Notes under the pieces: generated by a model
Told to the model about the DNA's origin: nothing
Database searches by the model: none
What the model saw: the letters and a program-made list of their open reading frames with translations, nothing else
Assembly: GCF_040958095.1 (NCBI RefSeq)
Contig: NC_091160.1
Location: forward strand, 36,381,736-36,445,735
DNA length: 64,000 nucleotides
From: Procambarus clarkii
Taxonomy: Eukaryota > Arthropoda > Malacostraca > Decapoda > Cambaridae
Direction of reading: 5' to 3'
Made by a program: the position numbers and the translations under genes
Shown: positions 43,222 to 54,700 of the stretch, one piece after another
Numbering within the stretch: position 1 is the first letter of the stretch
Layout of the letters: every line of letters starts with the position of its first letter

Positions 43222-46200
43222 CAGGACAATCATCTTTTATTGGGTCCATTTCTTCACTCTGTACTCCCAAAAATAATTTTACTTCTCCAATATATGTTCT
43301 ACCATAATGCAGCTGCTCTTGCAGCATTTCAAAAATGCGCTCATTCTCAGGAATGCAGCTATGTATGTAAACATAGATTCAGGTGCTCTATTGTATGGAT
43401 GACCCCAAATACTTGGAGTCTTATGGTCATCCTATGCTGAATTTTCTCAAAGACATCTACGTCCATTCTAAACAACTAGAATTGGATGTTGTAGTCTAAG
43501 GAGTACTTCATATGGGCCAAATATGATGATATAATTAAAGGGCAAAATTTTTGCATTTATTGTTGACAATCCTGGCTATAAATTTAAATATTTTACTGTA
43601 ATAACTTTGTTAAGTGAATTAAAATCCTGCTACCTAGGACTCTAGTCACTGCTAATCATGATCCTCAAAGCATCTTAATTAAGGAACAATTTGCCCAAAT
43701 CTGTCATTCATCTGGTAGATGAAGTCAATCTTTCACTTCCCAGGTTTACAACTTTGCACTTACTGTATAAGTACTGAATTGCATGCCACTTTTCTGCCAA
43801 TTCTGCAATGTGATATCGCCTTTCTGGAGTTCTGCCATGTCATTAGCATTTACTATTCACCCACTTTCATGGTATCAACAAACTTGCCAATATTACTCCA
43901 CCCCAACATCTAGGGCATTTACATACTGTATCAAAAATCCTGCTGAATTATCACAAACAACAAAGGCCACAAAACAGACTCCTGGGACATATAACTAGTG
44001 ACATTCCTCCACTCTTACTTAACCTGGCTAATATTTCCTATCTTCCAATAAGGATCTAATTCAGTTAAGAGTATTCCCTCCAATGCCATAGGATTGTATA
44101 TAGTTTCTACATATGAAACTGTTTTTAGAGTTTGCCTCTACTGCTGAACATTTGTTCAGTACTTGGTACTTTTTTTGTTTTTCATGTCTGTAGCTCATTT
44201 AATACTTATTTTTCACTGAGGTTTCCTTGTTCGTGTACCCATTACAAATATTCTCTACTTGTCTTCCCAACCAATTTAACTGTGAATTTTGTATGTGGTA
44301 AAATACCATCCCTTAACTCTGAGTTCCAATGAAATGAGATATCTGTACTTCATTTTGCCTTTCCTCATAACTCATATTTCTTAGCTCTGGGACCACTTTA
44401 GTAGCATATCTCTGGATTATCAATGAAAGCTAGTGCAAGTAAGCCATGAATTATGGTACATAAAAAGATAGTGTTACCAACCATATCATGTGTAGCACCA
44501 AGATGATGAAGCTGCGCAGTCATGACGGAACTCTGCAAGTCAGGGATGGCCAAGCTGCGGGTGTCTGTGCTGTTGCTTCCCTCCAGCACCTCCTGGTTCC
44601 TTTTATAAAATGTGTGCTGCAGAACATTAGAATTAGTCAATGATGGTGAAACCAGCATCACTTTGTTAGGAGTACAATAGGAGCACTAAAAATATCTGGC
44701 ATAATAAATAATCACTGAATATTAAGGTACTTAAAAAACTAGCTTCTATTGGCATCTTACAGATTTTATGGTATGTACAAGCATAGTCATGTCAGTAGCC
44801 GAGTGTCAGATTCACTACATCAAATACTAGTTTATACTGGCAGAAGGTTTTCATTCTGACATGTTTCATTGAATATAACTGCCTATTCCACAACTATTTT
44901 CTAGTTTGGGACTTCTATCCTTCTAACTAGGGCTCTTCCACCTTGGTTTAATTGGAAGATTTCTCCAAATCTCATTTATTTGAGGTTGACTAGAAGAACT
45001 AAAACTTTTGTAATGTATTATAATGTAATCCCCAAGACATCTGATCGACAACAGATGTTTTTCAATCAACCTAGAAACCTATTTATGTTAAGACATACTG
45101 AAATGATACTGTACAAGATAAAAATTAAATAAAATTATTGTATATAAACAAAATTTGATTTACTAACATCCTGAAAACTGTGCATTACTTGTAGTAATGG
45201 GGCTTACCTGTTTAACACACATCTTCCATACATATTTGGCTGCATCTGGCTCATCAAAGGTGAAGTGGACAGTTTCATCTGTTCGTTGACATTCAATACC
45301 AAAGTTGCGTTTATTGTTGACTAAATTTGTTATGTCATTCCATCTGCAATAAATAGTGATATGAAACCAGCAATGTAAATACAGTAACAATTTGAAGTAT
45401 TACCAACTTGGGCATTAAGTTATTAACAACAGAGGTCTTTGTGGCTCACCTAGGTGAAAATTATCCCAAAAGAAATTTTTTCAAAATTAATAACACACTT
45501 CTAAGAAAAAATGCATATGATACTGTAGAACCCTATTTTTTATGATTACCTACAAATTTCCGATTATCCACTTCCAATAACCGGAAATAGATAAAGTGGG
45601 GAAAATACTGTAGATGATGGAGAGAGTAGTCCCAGATGGAGGACATAGTGAAAGCTAGTAACACAAATGAGTCAGGAAATTAAGAAAATACTGTACTTGT
45701 ATTCAAGGAGGGAGCAAATAAAGAGGTTCGCAGTTCGAGTCTCTTGGAGCTCAAGTAAATGAAATGTTTATTTCTATGAACGGTGGATGACAATTTTTAT
45801 GAAAGTTAATAATTTTTTTTGTTTTCAAAGACTGGTACATCAACCAAATTACATGAAACCAGAGATACTATATTTAAAAATAAATAGCACATCTACATCT
45901 ACGTGTAGTAACAAAATGTAAGTGGCCTTACCTATAAAAAATGTGGGTGTGGCCAGCTGCAGGTCTAACATCAATGCCCATGAGAGATGTGCCAAGATAA
46001 ACCTCGCTGCCTCGCTCATCCTACATACAATAACACCACATTTATCAAAATAACGATTAATGACATTTAAATGGTGAATGAAGGATTAAAGACATTTATT
46101 TGTTATAGCCAAGATTTATGATAACTATTTGCTAATCAGGCCATTCTACCGAATATCAATTCAATATTAAAAATAAAGAAAATATAACTGTAGACATGGT

Positions 46201-49200
46201 ATGAAAATCACAACACCAAGATCTAGAGAGGAACCTACTCTGGCCATGAATGTTTCCTGTCCATACCCATCAAGGCGTTGAGCCTCTAGAATGTAGTAAG
46301 TCTCGGCCAAGGCCTGTGCCAGGCCCTGTAGGGAGGAATACTGCCACACCACAGCTTCCAGTAGAGCTGCCACCTCCCCATCATTTCCCACCTGCTGCTC
46401 CACAAGTACAACAAACAATTATTATCCATGCTAAGCTGAAATTGATATATTTAAGACTATTATATTCATTCCAGTACCTATGAATGATAAAAGACTAAGA
46501 CAGCACAAGTGCTGTTAAAAAAAATTACATATTCAGAAAATTTAAAAAGTAAAAATTTAAAAAATTTAAAAAGTAAAATTTAATTATTTATTAAAAGAAT
46601 AATGAAGTACTAATTCTAAAAGTGTGGGGGTCACATGATTGAGCAGTGTTATCTTGTATGGAAGAATACAAATTTTGAAATGATTATTTGGGTCTATAAA
46701 AAAAATTAGACAGTATACAGTACTATCATTTGCTCACAATACACTGTACATTATCCATACATTAACCATCACAAAAATTAAGAAAAGCCTTACCTTAGGA
46801 AAGAGCATAAAATCCTTGAGGTACTCTGCAGTATGGCGATCTGGCTGGTGGTCTCCAAACTCCGCTGTTTGAGATTGAAATTATGAATCAATTACCAGCT
46901 ATGGGAAGCAGAGCTGGGCCAGCAGGAAGATGATACATGGGTACCAAGAAATGATATAGCTCAGGAAATTATGTAGTGGCCTTAATCTTGCATAAAAGCA
47001 TCACTACGGGAGAAAATACAGCAATGATTTCATTGCCAACACAAAAATCTGCACATGTTGCTACAGTTTGTTTACTCTAAACCTGCCTTTTCTGCCAAAG
47101 TCGTTATTCCATCTGTTATTTTAGCCAATGTAAAATGTAAATCTTACTTTCTCGAGCTGTACTGTATATTGTGAAGTGAATTGCTAAGCTTAATTTCAGC
47201 CTTTCCAAGTATCCATGCTTATAAAAGTTTAAAGTTGTAACTGCTGAAAAAAAAAAAAAAATTTTTTTTTTTTTTAGAAAGTTTAAAGTGCTATTGTAGA
47301 GCAATTTAGTACATAAAAGTGAACTAAACAGCTTTTGCAAAGATTATACACCATACCAACTTCATAAGGTTCATATTCATGGATAAAAGTATCAGAAATA
47401 AACAAATATCCTGCACTCACTAAAATTTTACTACAAAAAACACACACACTGCATATCCCTCCACCCAAACATTCTCTATACCCTCAAACCAGTTTATTCA
47501 AAAATTTAAATATGAAGCCATCAGTAGGCAGAAAGTAAAAGAATAGATGAAAGTGATGGAAAAGGAGTCACTTAAGAAATCAAAACATGTGTGAATAACT
47601 AACCCTGAAGGCTGTACGAGGCGAGGAGGACAGCCTGCTCATGATTGCACCGAAGTTTGCCCTCCAACACATCTTGCTTAACTTGCAGAAAGTAGTGCGA
47701 TCTGGAACAAGAAAAACAACAAAATCCTTGTATGCTTTAGGTCACTGGATGCTAATATTAATCATATTTCACACGGGCTTCTTCAATGAATAATTTGTCT
47801 TCTATTTTCAGTTTGATCAATGGTTTTGAAAAATAAAGTACTTTGCAAAAATATATACTGTACACTATTAGCAATTCAATTTCAAATATAATTTTTTTTG
47901 TTGCATATTTTCTATATAAATTCATAGTGCAAGGAAAACCAAGTAATAATTACAGTAAAAGCTTGCCCTCAATTATTTCACGTAACATAGCAATGACAAC
48001 ACAGTACAGTATATAGAATATGTAGATTCATGTATAATGAGGCTAATTACATATGTTAGCCAGAAGAATAGGCACAGTTAATTGTCGTATCAAGTGCATC
48101 CAGTGTCATCTAGCAACCATCTCCTGGCCACAGTTCAGTGCATATTCACCACACACACAAAAGGGCTTGAGCAATCTATGAAACATCACAAAATTATACG
48201 TTTTCCAAAGCTTGTCCAAAAACTGTCTTGATATAACACCTTATTTTGCTGAACATTACTGTCTGTGGGGAAGACTGACAAGTGAACATTCCCTGTGGAA
48301 CTGAAACACCCAAGCAAATGAAATTGACTTGTCCTAGAGGGTAAAATTACTGCATACAAACACAATATCCTCATTTAATGAATATTATTCATACAACTAC
48401 ATTGAATACAAAATACTGTAGGTAATTTAGAAACACTAAAATGTTGCAAAAAAATGTTGTATTTAACCTAATTCAAGACATTTCCTAACGTGTTCTGGTT
48501 TGTCATGTTTCAAGCTACCGTCTTAAGACCTATACAGCAAAATATTCCAAAACTTTGTTGGAACACACACACACAAAACTCACCTGGTAACATCATCTTG
48601 CAACAGGGACACATCATGGATATAATACAGGACAGCAAGAGCCAGAGCTGGAGACTGAGCATACTTGTCTAGCTGCTTCTTTAAAGGTCGATCCAATTCT
48701 ACCCATCGTACTTTTGGATATGGCTTTTTGCTCATGTAACGAAGGCCAAAAAATTCAGGCTGAAATGAAATACAAAATCAAATAGTGATAAAACATTACA
48801 CAAAAAAAAAATATTTGAAATACATTAAAACAGAAATGAAAGGCAAGTGACAAAGTAAAAGTAAGTTAGGTATTAAATGATAAATTTAAGATACAGTATG
48901 TTGTGAATGATATAATGAATCAGTGACAAAGCAACATACAGCATCACTGATACATACAACACCACATTTGAGCAGTATTCCACAGCAGCACCCTAATGTT
49001 TCACATGACCAGGTGTACACTACGACCCCAAATTGTCATAAACATTAAATACAAATACATTTATGCCCTTCTTATGAAATGCTTCCAATCAGCCTTGTCC
49101 TTTACAATATCCGAAGAGTTGTCCACACTCACTCCAAATCCTAAAATTCATTTTAATACACACACTTTACAAATGTATCATCTTTCAATTAGCATGTCCA

Positions 49201-49826
49201 AACCATCTTTGGATAATAACCTCATTCTTACAGTTTATTGTCTTTTTGCATTCCATATCTCTGATATTTTCATTATTATGCTTCTCAGATTGTCCATTTC
49301 CTCTACTCTAACTGGAGTTTATTCACATTCTTACCTCAGCATTGCCTCACAACCATACATAAAAGATGGGACTACCACTCATTCAAGCAGACCTCTAGAT
49401 GCACCTATTCCTATCTCACATTTCTAACTATAGTTTTTCATTGCACCAGCCACCTTCCTTCCCTAACAGAAGTTACTATCATCTTTGATTACAAAAATAC
49501 AGTACCTCATTTTTGGCAATCCCAGGTATTTAAAATATATATACAGGTACAGTATTTATAACCAACATTAATTTACAACAACAGCATTTAGAGACTTTCT
49601 ATACATGGGATTTTATTTGACAAGTGTGATGCTAGTTAGTAAGGACTAGTACCTGGTGAAGGGAGAGCCTCTGACAAACATTGTGAAGACAGTCCTGTCC
49701 TGTTGAGTCAGCTGAAAGCGTACATTCTAAGGTGGTCTTGTCCAATAACTCTACGCTGATGACAAGTACGTTGCGTGACAACACATTATATTGCCTCGTT
49801 TTCTTTAGCCGCAACTTGAAAGGCAT
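29259..49826 (-). CDS. Pez: FERM-domain protein tyrosine phosphatase Pez (PTPN14/21 family)
   Basis: Nineteen coding exons on the - strand, listed separately below, encode about 1514 residues. All phases match and all introns have GT/AG ends. The order is: FERM domain, about residues 1-310 (MPFKLRLKKTRQYNVLS start, QVKQDVLEGKLRC, RLDGYGQE, FYRWNDI); a long linker with RPAPDYET, PPPPY (611-615), PPHY (754-757) and a polyglutamine block (about 880-1060); and a C-terminal phosphatase domain, about 1236-1510. The phosphatase domain has [29 protein letters not shown], the active site HCSAGVGRSG (Cys1448, Arg1454) and the Q-loop QTIAQYKFVYQ, and the chain ends ARLI. The family binds Yorkie/YAP-type WW proteins and Kibra through PPxY motifs and works at cell junctions in Hippo signalling; this is family knowledge. 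It is longer than human PTPN14 (1187), mainly through the glutamine-rich linker. Oddity: WPD is WAD. Confidence 0.97.
29555..31417. other. Pez intron between coding exons 18 and 19
   Basis: AT-rich with one dispersed repeat copy (30878-31148). No other gene signal. Confidence 0.7.
30878..31148. repeat. Dispersed repeat family R1, full copy
   Basis: Shares cttcacaagattgttacatg, cgagccccttatgtgcttca and gggatgggtatggggtgcat words in order with 16496-16810. In reverse complement it matches 58056-58260. Confidence 0.7.
31418..31577 (-). CDS. Pez: Pez coding exon 18 (WPD-loop exon, WAD)
   Basis: Encodes [20 protein letters not shown] and flanks. The mobile acid loop, normally WPD, reads WAD (codon GCT for the middle residue, 1404). 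The general-acid Asp is kept at 1405. Ends one base into a Ser codon. Confidence 0.97.
32620..32697 (+). repeat. Two-hairpin short element, copy A
   Basis: Hairpin 1 is ctacctggaac / gttccaagtag (32642-32666, 3-base loop). Hairpin 2 is acgggct / agcccgt (32668-32687, 6-base loop). A GTTGTTG-rich leader precedes them. Near-identical copies are at 58405-58475 and 59221-59294. Confidence 0.75.
32880..33250. repeat. Dispersed CCTAGGCCT family copy
   Basis: Contains aaagaacctaacctatccaa, ctaataaatgctatcttagg and aggcctatgaatattttag in the same order as 26540-26780. It is bounded by inverted tcaaatgatagtact / agcactatcattt-type words at about 32895 and 33230. Confidence 0.55.
33324..33524 (-). CDS. 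Pez: Pez coding exon 17 (phosphatase)
   Basis: Encodes RFYICCQGPLANTVAHFWQ, CVWEADVYLVVMLTSV and SKSFPYWPQ. It covers the QGPL and FW..VWE core strands. 67 codons, phase 0 at both ends. Confidence 0.97.
33525..34075. other. Pez intron between coding exons 16 and 17
   Basis: AT-rich, 551 bp, no recognised feature. Confidence 0.7.
34076..34294 (-). CDS. Pez: Pez coding exon 16 (start of phosphatase)
   Basis: Encodes LEAKLLSGDILQEFELIPR, then [20 protein letters not shown] and NKYGYINASHIT. The phosphotyrosine-recognition loop keeps NRYKD, as in active phosphatases. Phase 0 at both ends. Confidence 0.98.
34295..35023. other. Pez intron with two SINE fragments
   Basis: A SINE module (aggtacctatttactgctag at about 34480-34600) and a complete tRNA-type SINE (34749-34912) lie in this 729-bp intron. 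Confidence 0.75.
34749..34912 (+). mobile_element. tRNA-derived SINE, same family as 15345
   Basis: Contains gtgcctcggtttgtgtttca, tcgtagctcggtcgattaag (A-box region), gattcgaatcctcatcacgg (B-box region) and cacttgtggatttgttcc. It matches 15345-15513 over its whole length. Confidence 0.8.
35024..36793 (-). CDS. Pez: Pez coding exon 15 (giant linker exon, polyGln)
   Basis: A single 1770-base exon encodes residues 634-1223. It has MSPDLASRRR, a second PPxY (APPHY), a His/Gln region and a long run of Gln broken by Glu, Arg, Met and His. A Ser/Thr/Asp-rich stretch with three near-repeats of about 19 residues (DSLAAHDASQSKTREAS-like) follows. The Gln block is encoded by mixed CAG/CAA codons, so it is a genuine coding expansion. 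Confidence 0.95.
36957..37128 (-). CDS. Pez: Pez coding exon 14 (first PPxY)
   Basis: Encodes SSPELATGAGEVLEGG, then LLHVYKPPPPYPYNKPSSN and STPDLATINQ. PPPPY is a WW-domain ligand, and the neighbouring STPDLA matches PTPN14 (RPPPPYPRP...TSTPDLA). Confidence 0.95.
37129..38176. other. Pez intron between coding exons 13 and 14
   Basis: AT-rich, with an (AAT)n microsatellite at about 37719-37755. No other feature seen. Confidence 0.7.
37719..37755. repeat. (AAT)n microsatellite
   Basis: About twelve uninterrupted AAT units inside a Pez intron. Confidence 0.95.
38177..38318 (-). CDS. Pez: Pez coding exon 13 (linker)
   Basis: Encodes LSQPAGGVSSYSHYKGYTD and PQLSRSAGILMPGPLHNTY. Phases (+1 in, +2 out) fit both neighbours. 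It is low in conservation. Confidence 0.88.
38319..41069. other. Pez introns around coding exon 12
   Basis: Introns 38319-39076 and 39238-41069. AT-rich, no recognised element. An imperfect internal duplication of gtgcgggtgctcgctcacgg-like sequence occurs at about 40300-40350 and 40500-40540. Confidence 0.6.
39077..39237 (-). CDS. Pez: Pez coding exon 12 (RPAPDYET motif)
   Basis: Encodes SLLPQYRPAPDYETALIQK and YSSQPEIS. SYRPTPDYET and YSQPEM occur in the same order in PTPN14, which anchors this linker segment to the family. Confidence 0.95.
41070..41212 (-). CDS. Pez: Pez coding exon 11 (linker)
   Basis: Encodes VVIASHSQVSQPSALQQQ, a short glutamine cluster, and LYSSNLSLPSARGSFR. It ends two bases into an Arg codon completed at 39237, directly before the conserved PAPDYET block. 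Confidence 0.88.
41721..41855 (-). CDS. Pez: Pez coding exon 10 (linker)
   Basis: Encodes 45 Ser/Gln-rich residues from PGETSSHLGPAVESSS to ASHHPQQNQ. It has no family motif and is supported by phase and splice sites, so it could be alternatively used. Confidence 0.8.
42832..42942 (-). CDS. Pez: Pez coding exon 9 (linker)
   Basis: Encodes 37 low-conservation residues, VDSRGGLGEMTLRSSG to FDMSYIQQ. Supported by phase 0 on both sides, AG/GT ends and an uninterrupted frame. Confidence 0.85.
44482..44616 (-). CDS. Pez: Pez coding exon 8 (post-FERM)
   Basis: Encodes HTFYKRNQEVLEGSNSTDT to HHLGATHDM, 45 residues. HTFYKRN matches the HKFYKQN that follows FERM in PTPN14. Confidence 0.9.
45208..45343 (-). 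CDS. Pez: Pez coding exon 7 (end of FERM)
   Basis: Encodes WNDITNLVNNKRNFGIECQ and FDEPDAAKYVWKMCVKQ, closing the FERM domain. Phase 0 at its 3' end. Confidence 0.96.
45932..46020 (-). CDS. Pez: Pez coding exon 6 (FERM)
   Basis: Encodes DERGSEVYLGTSLMGIDVR and PAAGHTHIFYR, the FERM C-lobe strand region (family: HLGIFFMGIFVR...VIYRW). Ends after two bases of an Arg codon. Confidence 0.95.
46239..46394 (-). CDS. Pez: Pez coding exon 5 (FERM)
   Basis: Encodes QVGNDGEVAALLEAVVWQY through ILEAQRLDGYGQETFMAR. The acceptor is a CAGCAG tandem, so splicing three bases further in (exon end 46391) would drop one Gln without changing frame. Confidence 0.95.
46794..46864 (-). CDS. Pez: Pez coding exon 4 (FERM)
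   Basis: A short 71-base exon encoding AEFGDHQPDRHTAEYLKDFM and LFPK. It corresponds to ADFGDY...LFP in vertebrate homologues. Ends in phase 0. Confidence 0.94.
47604..47701 (-). CDS. Pez: Pez coding exon 3 (FERM)
   Basis: Encodes (R)SHYFLQVKQDVLEGKLRC and NHEQAVLLASYSLQ, matching the YYLQVKKDVLEGRL block of PTPN14. The last base completes a codon with the next exon. Confidence 0.96.
48584..48759 (-). CDS. Pez: Pez coding exon 2 (FERM)
   Basis: Encodes PEFFGLRYMSKKPYPKVRW, VELDRPLKKQLDKYAQ and YYIHDVSLLQDDVTR, the second part of the FERM N-lobe. Ends after two bases of an Arg codon. Confidence 0.97.
48760..49652. other. Pez intron between coding exons 1 and 2
   Basis: AT-rich, 893 bp, no recognised feature. 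Confidence 0.7.
49653..49826 (-). CDS. Pez: Pez exon 1 of coding sequence (start codon)
   Basis: Start codon at 49824-49826. It encodes 58 residues: MPFKLRLKKTRQYNVLSRNV, then LLDKTTLECTLSADSTGQDC. The exon extends 5' by six non-coding bases to 49832, where a ctttccag acceptor shows an upstream non-coding exon. This ATG is chosen because MPF.L.L..TR.YNVLS is the conserved family N-terminus; the in-frame ATG upstream at 49871 lies in the intron. Confidence 0.97.
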
Positions 49827-49832
49827 TTTAAC

Positions 49833-51717
49833 CTGGAAAGATGTACAAAAAAATTTCATATCAAACAACATTTATATATGGTATATCAAAAAGGATAATC
49901 AGTGATGTAGACATAATTAACAATGATAAAATAACAAAAATCAAAAGCCCTTTTCTGCAGCTCCCAGAAAGCTCACCGAGGTGAAAGGAGCTTGGGGTTT
50001 AGAGATAGATCGAAAATGTAGAAAATTACACACAAAAAAAGTGCTTGAAGGAAATTAGGCATCCCTATCTTTCTAGAAAATGTATTTATATAATAAATGT
50101 GAGGCATAATATATAATATTTGTTATACTGACAATCTAATTTTGTATAAAATTTATGACAGGCTTAATTAATTTTTGGAATTATGGTCGAGAACAAAATG
50201 AAACGATGGACATTAGAAGGAGCATTATGTCAATAAAAAGGATGGCCCTTCCCCCATAATCTAACCAAGTTCAATGGATCGACACATTAATATAATCACA
50301 TTTCACTGTACCTTCATCAAGTAACACTAGTGCAGCGTCGGTGCATGGTGGAGATTCTCCAATGCATTCAGATGCTGCTCGCCTCCTTTATGTCATGTTG
50401 CCATCATAGATGACAAGACTTTGCTTACAACCAAGATTTAAGAATTCTGTGATGTCAAGGTCATGCCCAAAAGTCGTCTTCAAGGGTTACAGCTGAAACG
50501 GTGAACTCAAAGTTAAATAGATAAGCTGTGCAAAATCATAGCAAAATTAGTGCCTGGCATTTGTGCTGAGTTAACCCCAACCACTAAACAAGTTAAAAGT
50601 TAGTCAATGCATAAAAAACCTCTCTTATTATACTGTAAATACAACAAGCCACATTCCTACTACTGTACATAGATATTCCTGGTTCTTGAGAACACCGACA
50701 CCTGAGAAATGGTGTCTGACCATAAAGTTCAACATAGGTATTGCAGATTAGTCACCAAGATATACTTCACTTTGAGCAATGTATCACATTTCCTCTCAAA
50801 GAATGATAGACTTACCAACAAAGACTGTTGGTAATTTCCCTTATATAAGAAGGGAGGGCATAAAAAACAAATCTTCAACTCATAATATTAAAGTTATTTG
50901 GTATGGTGTATAGTATACAGTACAGTGAGAGTGAGTGTCAATATAAAATTACATTACCTTGCTTACATCTGATGTACAGTAGAAAATAAGACAATTTATC
51001 TCATAGCATACAGGTACTGTACATGTTACTGTACACAAGCTCATCATGCATTACTCTACTGATCCTCAAAATGATATTGGCTGTAAAATTTTACATATAT
51101 TTGCATATCACATACTTGTGTAATATATTACAGTACACATTTTTTAACAAAAATTTTAAGTTGTCAATATACAGCAGAACTTTATGTTAGGGCGAGTCAA
51201 TGAGTACTAAAACTGCATTGCCTAACTCAACAAGCAGAATACCAATGTGCACCTGTGGCTGTTAATCCATAAAAAGAAGCATGTCATCGCTACACCAACT
51301 GAATTAATGAACAATGTTACACCTACTGAATTAATGAACTATGTTCAAAATACTCAATACAAAAAAGTTGATTTAAAGGTACAATGTACAGTAATTATAA
51401 CACTGTACTTGCTCGTACTATATAAAGAAATGATAGGCCTACTTGTACTGTGTGTACAAAGAAAAATTAAATTGAAACTAAAGAATACCTGTAGTAACTA
51501 TCAAACAGCATCAGTACTTCACAGAAGCATTAAAATGACAAAATGATTGAGACTAAGCACTTCCTGAACTTCCAAATTTTCTGGTTTTCAGATATTGTAC
51601 CAGAATGCTAGCCTGGGCCTAACACACTGCGTATATATTGAATGATCTGATATTGGAAAGAATGCCTCCCATTTTAGAAACTTATTTTGTACATGGCAAT
51701 GGAAATTCAACACACAC
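49833..51717. other. Probable first intron of Pez, proximal part
   Basis: AT-rich, with no gene, SINE or LINE recognised. It leads into the minisatellite. Confidence 0.55.
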
Positions 51718-51738
51718 TAGGGAGCGGGGAGGGGGAGC

Positions 51739-54700
51739 ACAGTCACACCACAACTTTGGGGGGGGGGGGGGGGGAATACAGTCACACCACAACACTGGGG
51801 GGAGGGATACAGCCACACCACAACACTGGGGGGAGGGATACAGCCACACCACAACACTGGGGGGAGGGATACAGCCACACCACAACACTGGGGGGAGGGA
51901 TACAGCCACACCACAACACTGGGGGGAGGGATACAGCCACACCACAACACTGGGGGGAGGGATACAGCCACACCACAACACTGGGGGGAGGGATACAGCC
52001 ACACCACAACACTGGGGGGAGGGATACAGCCACACCACAACACTGGGGGGAGGGATACAGCCACACCACAACACTGGGGGGAGGGATACAGCCACACCAC
52101 AACACTGGGGGGAGGGATACAGCCACACCACAACACTGGGGGGAGGGATACAGCCACACCACAACACTGGGGGGAGGGATACAGCCACACCACAACACTG
52201 GGGGGAGGGATACAGCCACACCACAACACTGGGGGGAGGGATACAGCCACACCACAACACTGGGGGGAGGGATACAGCCACACCACAACACTGGGGGGAG
52301 GGATACAGCCACACCACAACACTGGGGGGAGGGATACAGCCACACCACAACACTGGGGGGAGGGATACAGCCACACCACAACACTGGGGGGAGGGATACA
52401 GCCACACCACAACACTGGGGGGAGGGATACAGCCACACCACAACACTGGGGGGAGGGATACAGCCACACCACAACACTGGGGGGAGGGATACAGCCACAC
52501 CACAACACTGGGGGGAGGGATACAGCCACACCACAACACTGGGGGGAGGGATACAGCCACACCACAACACTGGGGGGAGGGATACAGCCACACCACAACA
52601 CTGGGGGGAGGGATACAGCCACACCACAACACTGGGGGGAGGGATACAGCCACACCACAACACTGGGGGGAGGGATACAGCCACACCACAACACTGGGGG
52701 GAGGGATACAGCCACACCACAACACTGGGGGGAGGGATACAGCCACACCACAACACTGGGGGGAGGGATACAGCCACACCACAACACTGGGGGGAGGGAT
52801 ACAGCCACACCACAACACTGGGGGGAGGGATACAGCCACACCACAACACTGGGGGGAGGGATACAGCCACACCACAACACTGGGGGGAGGGATACAGCCA
52901 CACCACAACACTGGGGGGAGGGATACAGCCACACCACAACACTGGGGGGAGGGATACAGCCACACCACAACACTGGGGGGAGGGATACAGCCACACCACA
53001 ACACTGGGGGGAGGGATACAGCCACACCACAACACTGGGGGGAGGGATACAGCCACACCACAACACTGGGGGGAGGGATACAGCCACACCACAACACTGG
53101 GGGGAGGGATACAGCCACACCACAACACTGGGGGGAGGGATACAGCCACACCACAACACTGGGGGGAGGGATACAGCCACACCACAACACTGGGGGGAGG
53201 GATACAGCCACACCACAACACTGGGGGGAGGGATACAGCCACACCACAACACTGGGGGGAGGGATACAGCCACACCACAACACTGGGGGGAGGGATACAG
53301 CCACACCACAACACTGGGGGGAGGGATACAGCCACACCACAACACTGGGGGGAGGGATACAGCCACACCACAACACTGGGGGGAGGGATACAGCCACACC
53401 ACAACACTGGGGGGAGGGATACAGCCACACCACAACACTGGGGGGAGGGATACAGCCACACCACAACACTGGGGGGAGGGATACAGCCACACCACAACAC
53501 TGGGGGGAGGGATACAGCCACACCACAACACTGGGGGGAGGGATACAGCCACACCACAACACTGGGGGGAGGGATACAGCCACACCACAACACTGGGGGG
53601 AGGGATACAGCCACACCACAACACTGGGGGGAGGGATACAGCCACACCACAACACTGGGGGGAGGGATACAGCCACACCACAACACTGGGGGGAGGGATA
53701 CAGCCACACCACAACACTGGGGGGAGGGATACAGCCACACCACAACACTGGGGGGAGGGATACAGCCACACCACAACACTGGGGGGAGGGATACAGCCAC
53801 ACCACAACACTGGGGGGAGGGATACAGCCACACCACAACACTGGGGGGAGGGATACAGCCACACCACAACACTGGGGGGAGGGATACAGCCACACCACAA
53901 CACTGGGGGGAGGGATACAGCCACACCACAACACTGGGGGGAGGGATACAGCCACACCACAACACTGGGGGGAGGGATACAGCCACACCACAACACTGGG
54001 GGGAGAGATACAGCCACACCACAACACTGGGGGGAGGGATACAGCCACACCACAACACTGGGGGGAGGGATACAGCCACACCACAACACTGGGGGGAGGG
54101 ATACAGCCACACCACAACACTGGGGGGAGGGATACAGCCACACCACAACACTGGGGGGAGGGATACCGCCACAACACAAAAACCCGGGGGGGAGGGATAC
54201 AGCCACACCACAACACTGGGGGGAGGGATACAGCCACACCACAACACTGGGGGGAGGGATACAGCCACACCACAACACTGGGGGGAGGGTACAGCCACAC
54301 CACAACACTGGGGGGAGGGTACAGCCACACCACAACACTGGGGGGAGGGTACAGCCACACCACAACACTGGGGGGAGGGTACAGCCACACCACAACACTG
54401 GGGGGAGGGTACAGCCACACCACAACACTGGGGGGAGGGTACAGCCACACCACAACACTGGGGGGAGGGTACAGCCACACCACAACACTGGGGGGAGGGT
54501 ACAGCCACACCACAACACTGGGGGGAGGGTACAGCCACACCACAACACTGGGGGGAGGGTACAGCCACACCACAACACTGGGGGGAGGGTACAGCCACAC
54601 CACAACACTGGGGGGAGGGTACAGCCACACCACAACACTGGGGGGAGGGTACAGCCACACCACAACACTGGGGGGAGGATACAGCCACACCACAACACTG

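Larger units (their letters stand above)
41213..44481. other. Pez introns around coding exons 9 and 10
   Basis: Introns 41213-41720, 41856-42831 and 42943-44481. They contain an inverted repeat of catgttcatgttcat at 42681-42721 and an A32 tract at 43187-43218. 43230-44400 may be an old retroelement (antisense LINE-like words such as tttctgccaattctgcaa and ctcctgggacatataac), but it is too decayed to name. Confidence 0.55.
44617..48583. other. Pez introns around coding exons 3 to 7
   Basis: AT-rich introns 44617-45207, 45344-45931, 46021-46238, 46395-46793, 46865-47603 and 47702-48583. A SINE fragment lies at 45720-45800 and an A/T homopolymer palindrome at 47247-47275. Nothing else recognised. 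Confidence 0.6.
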
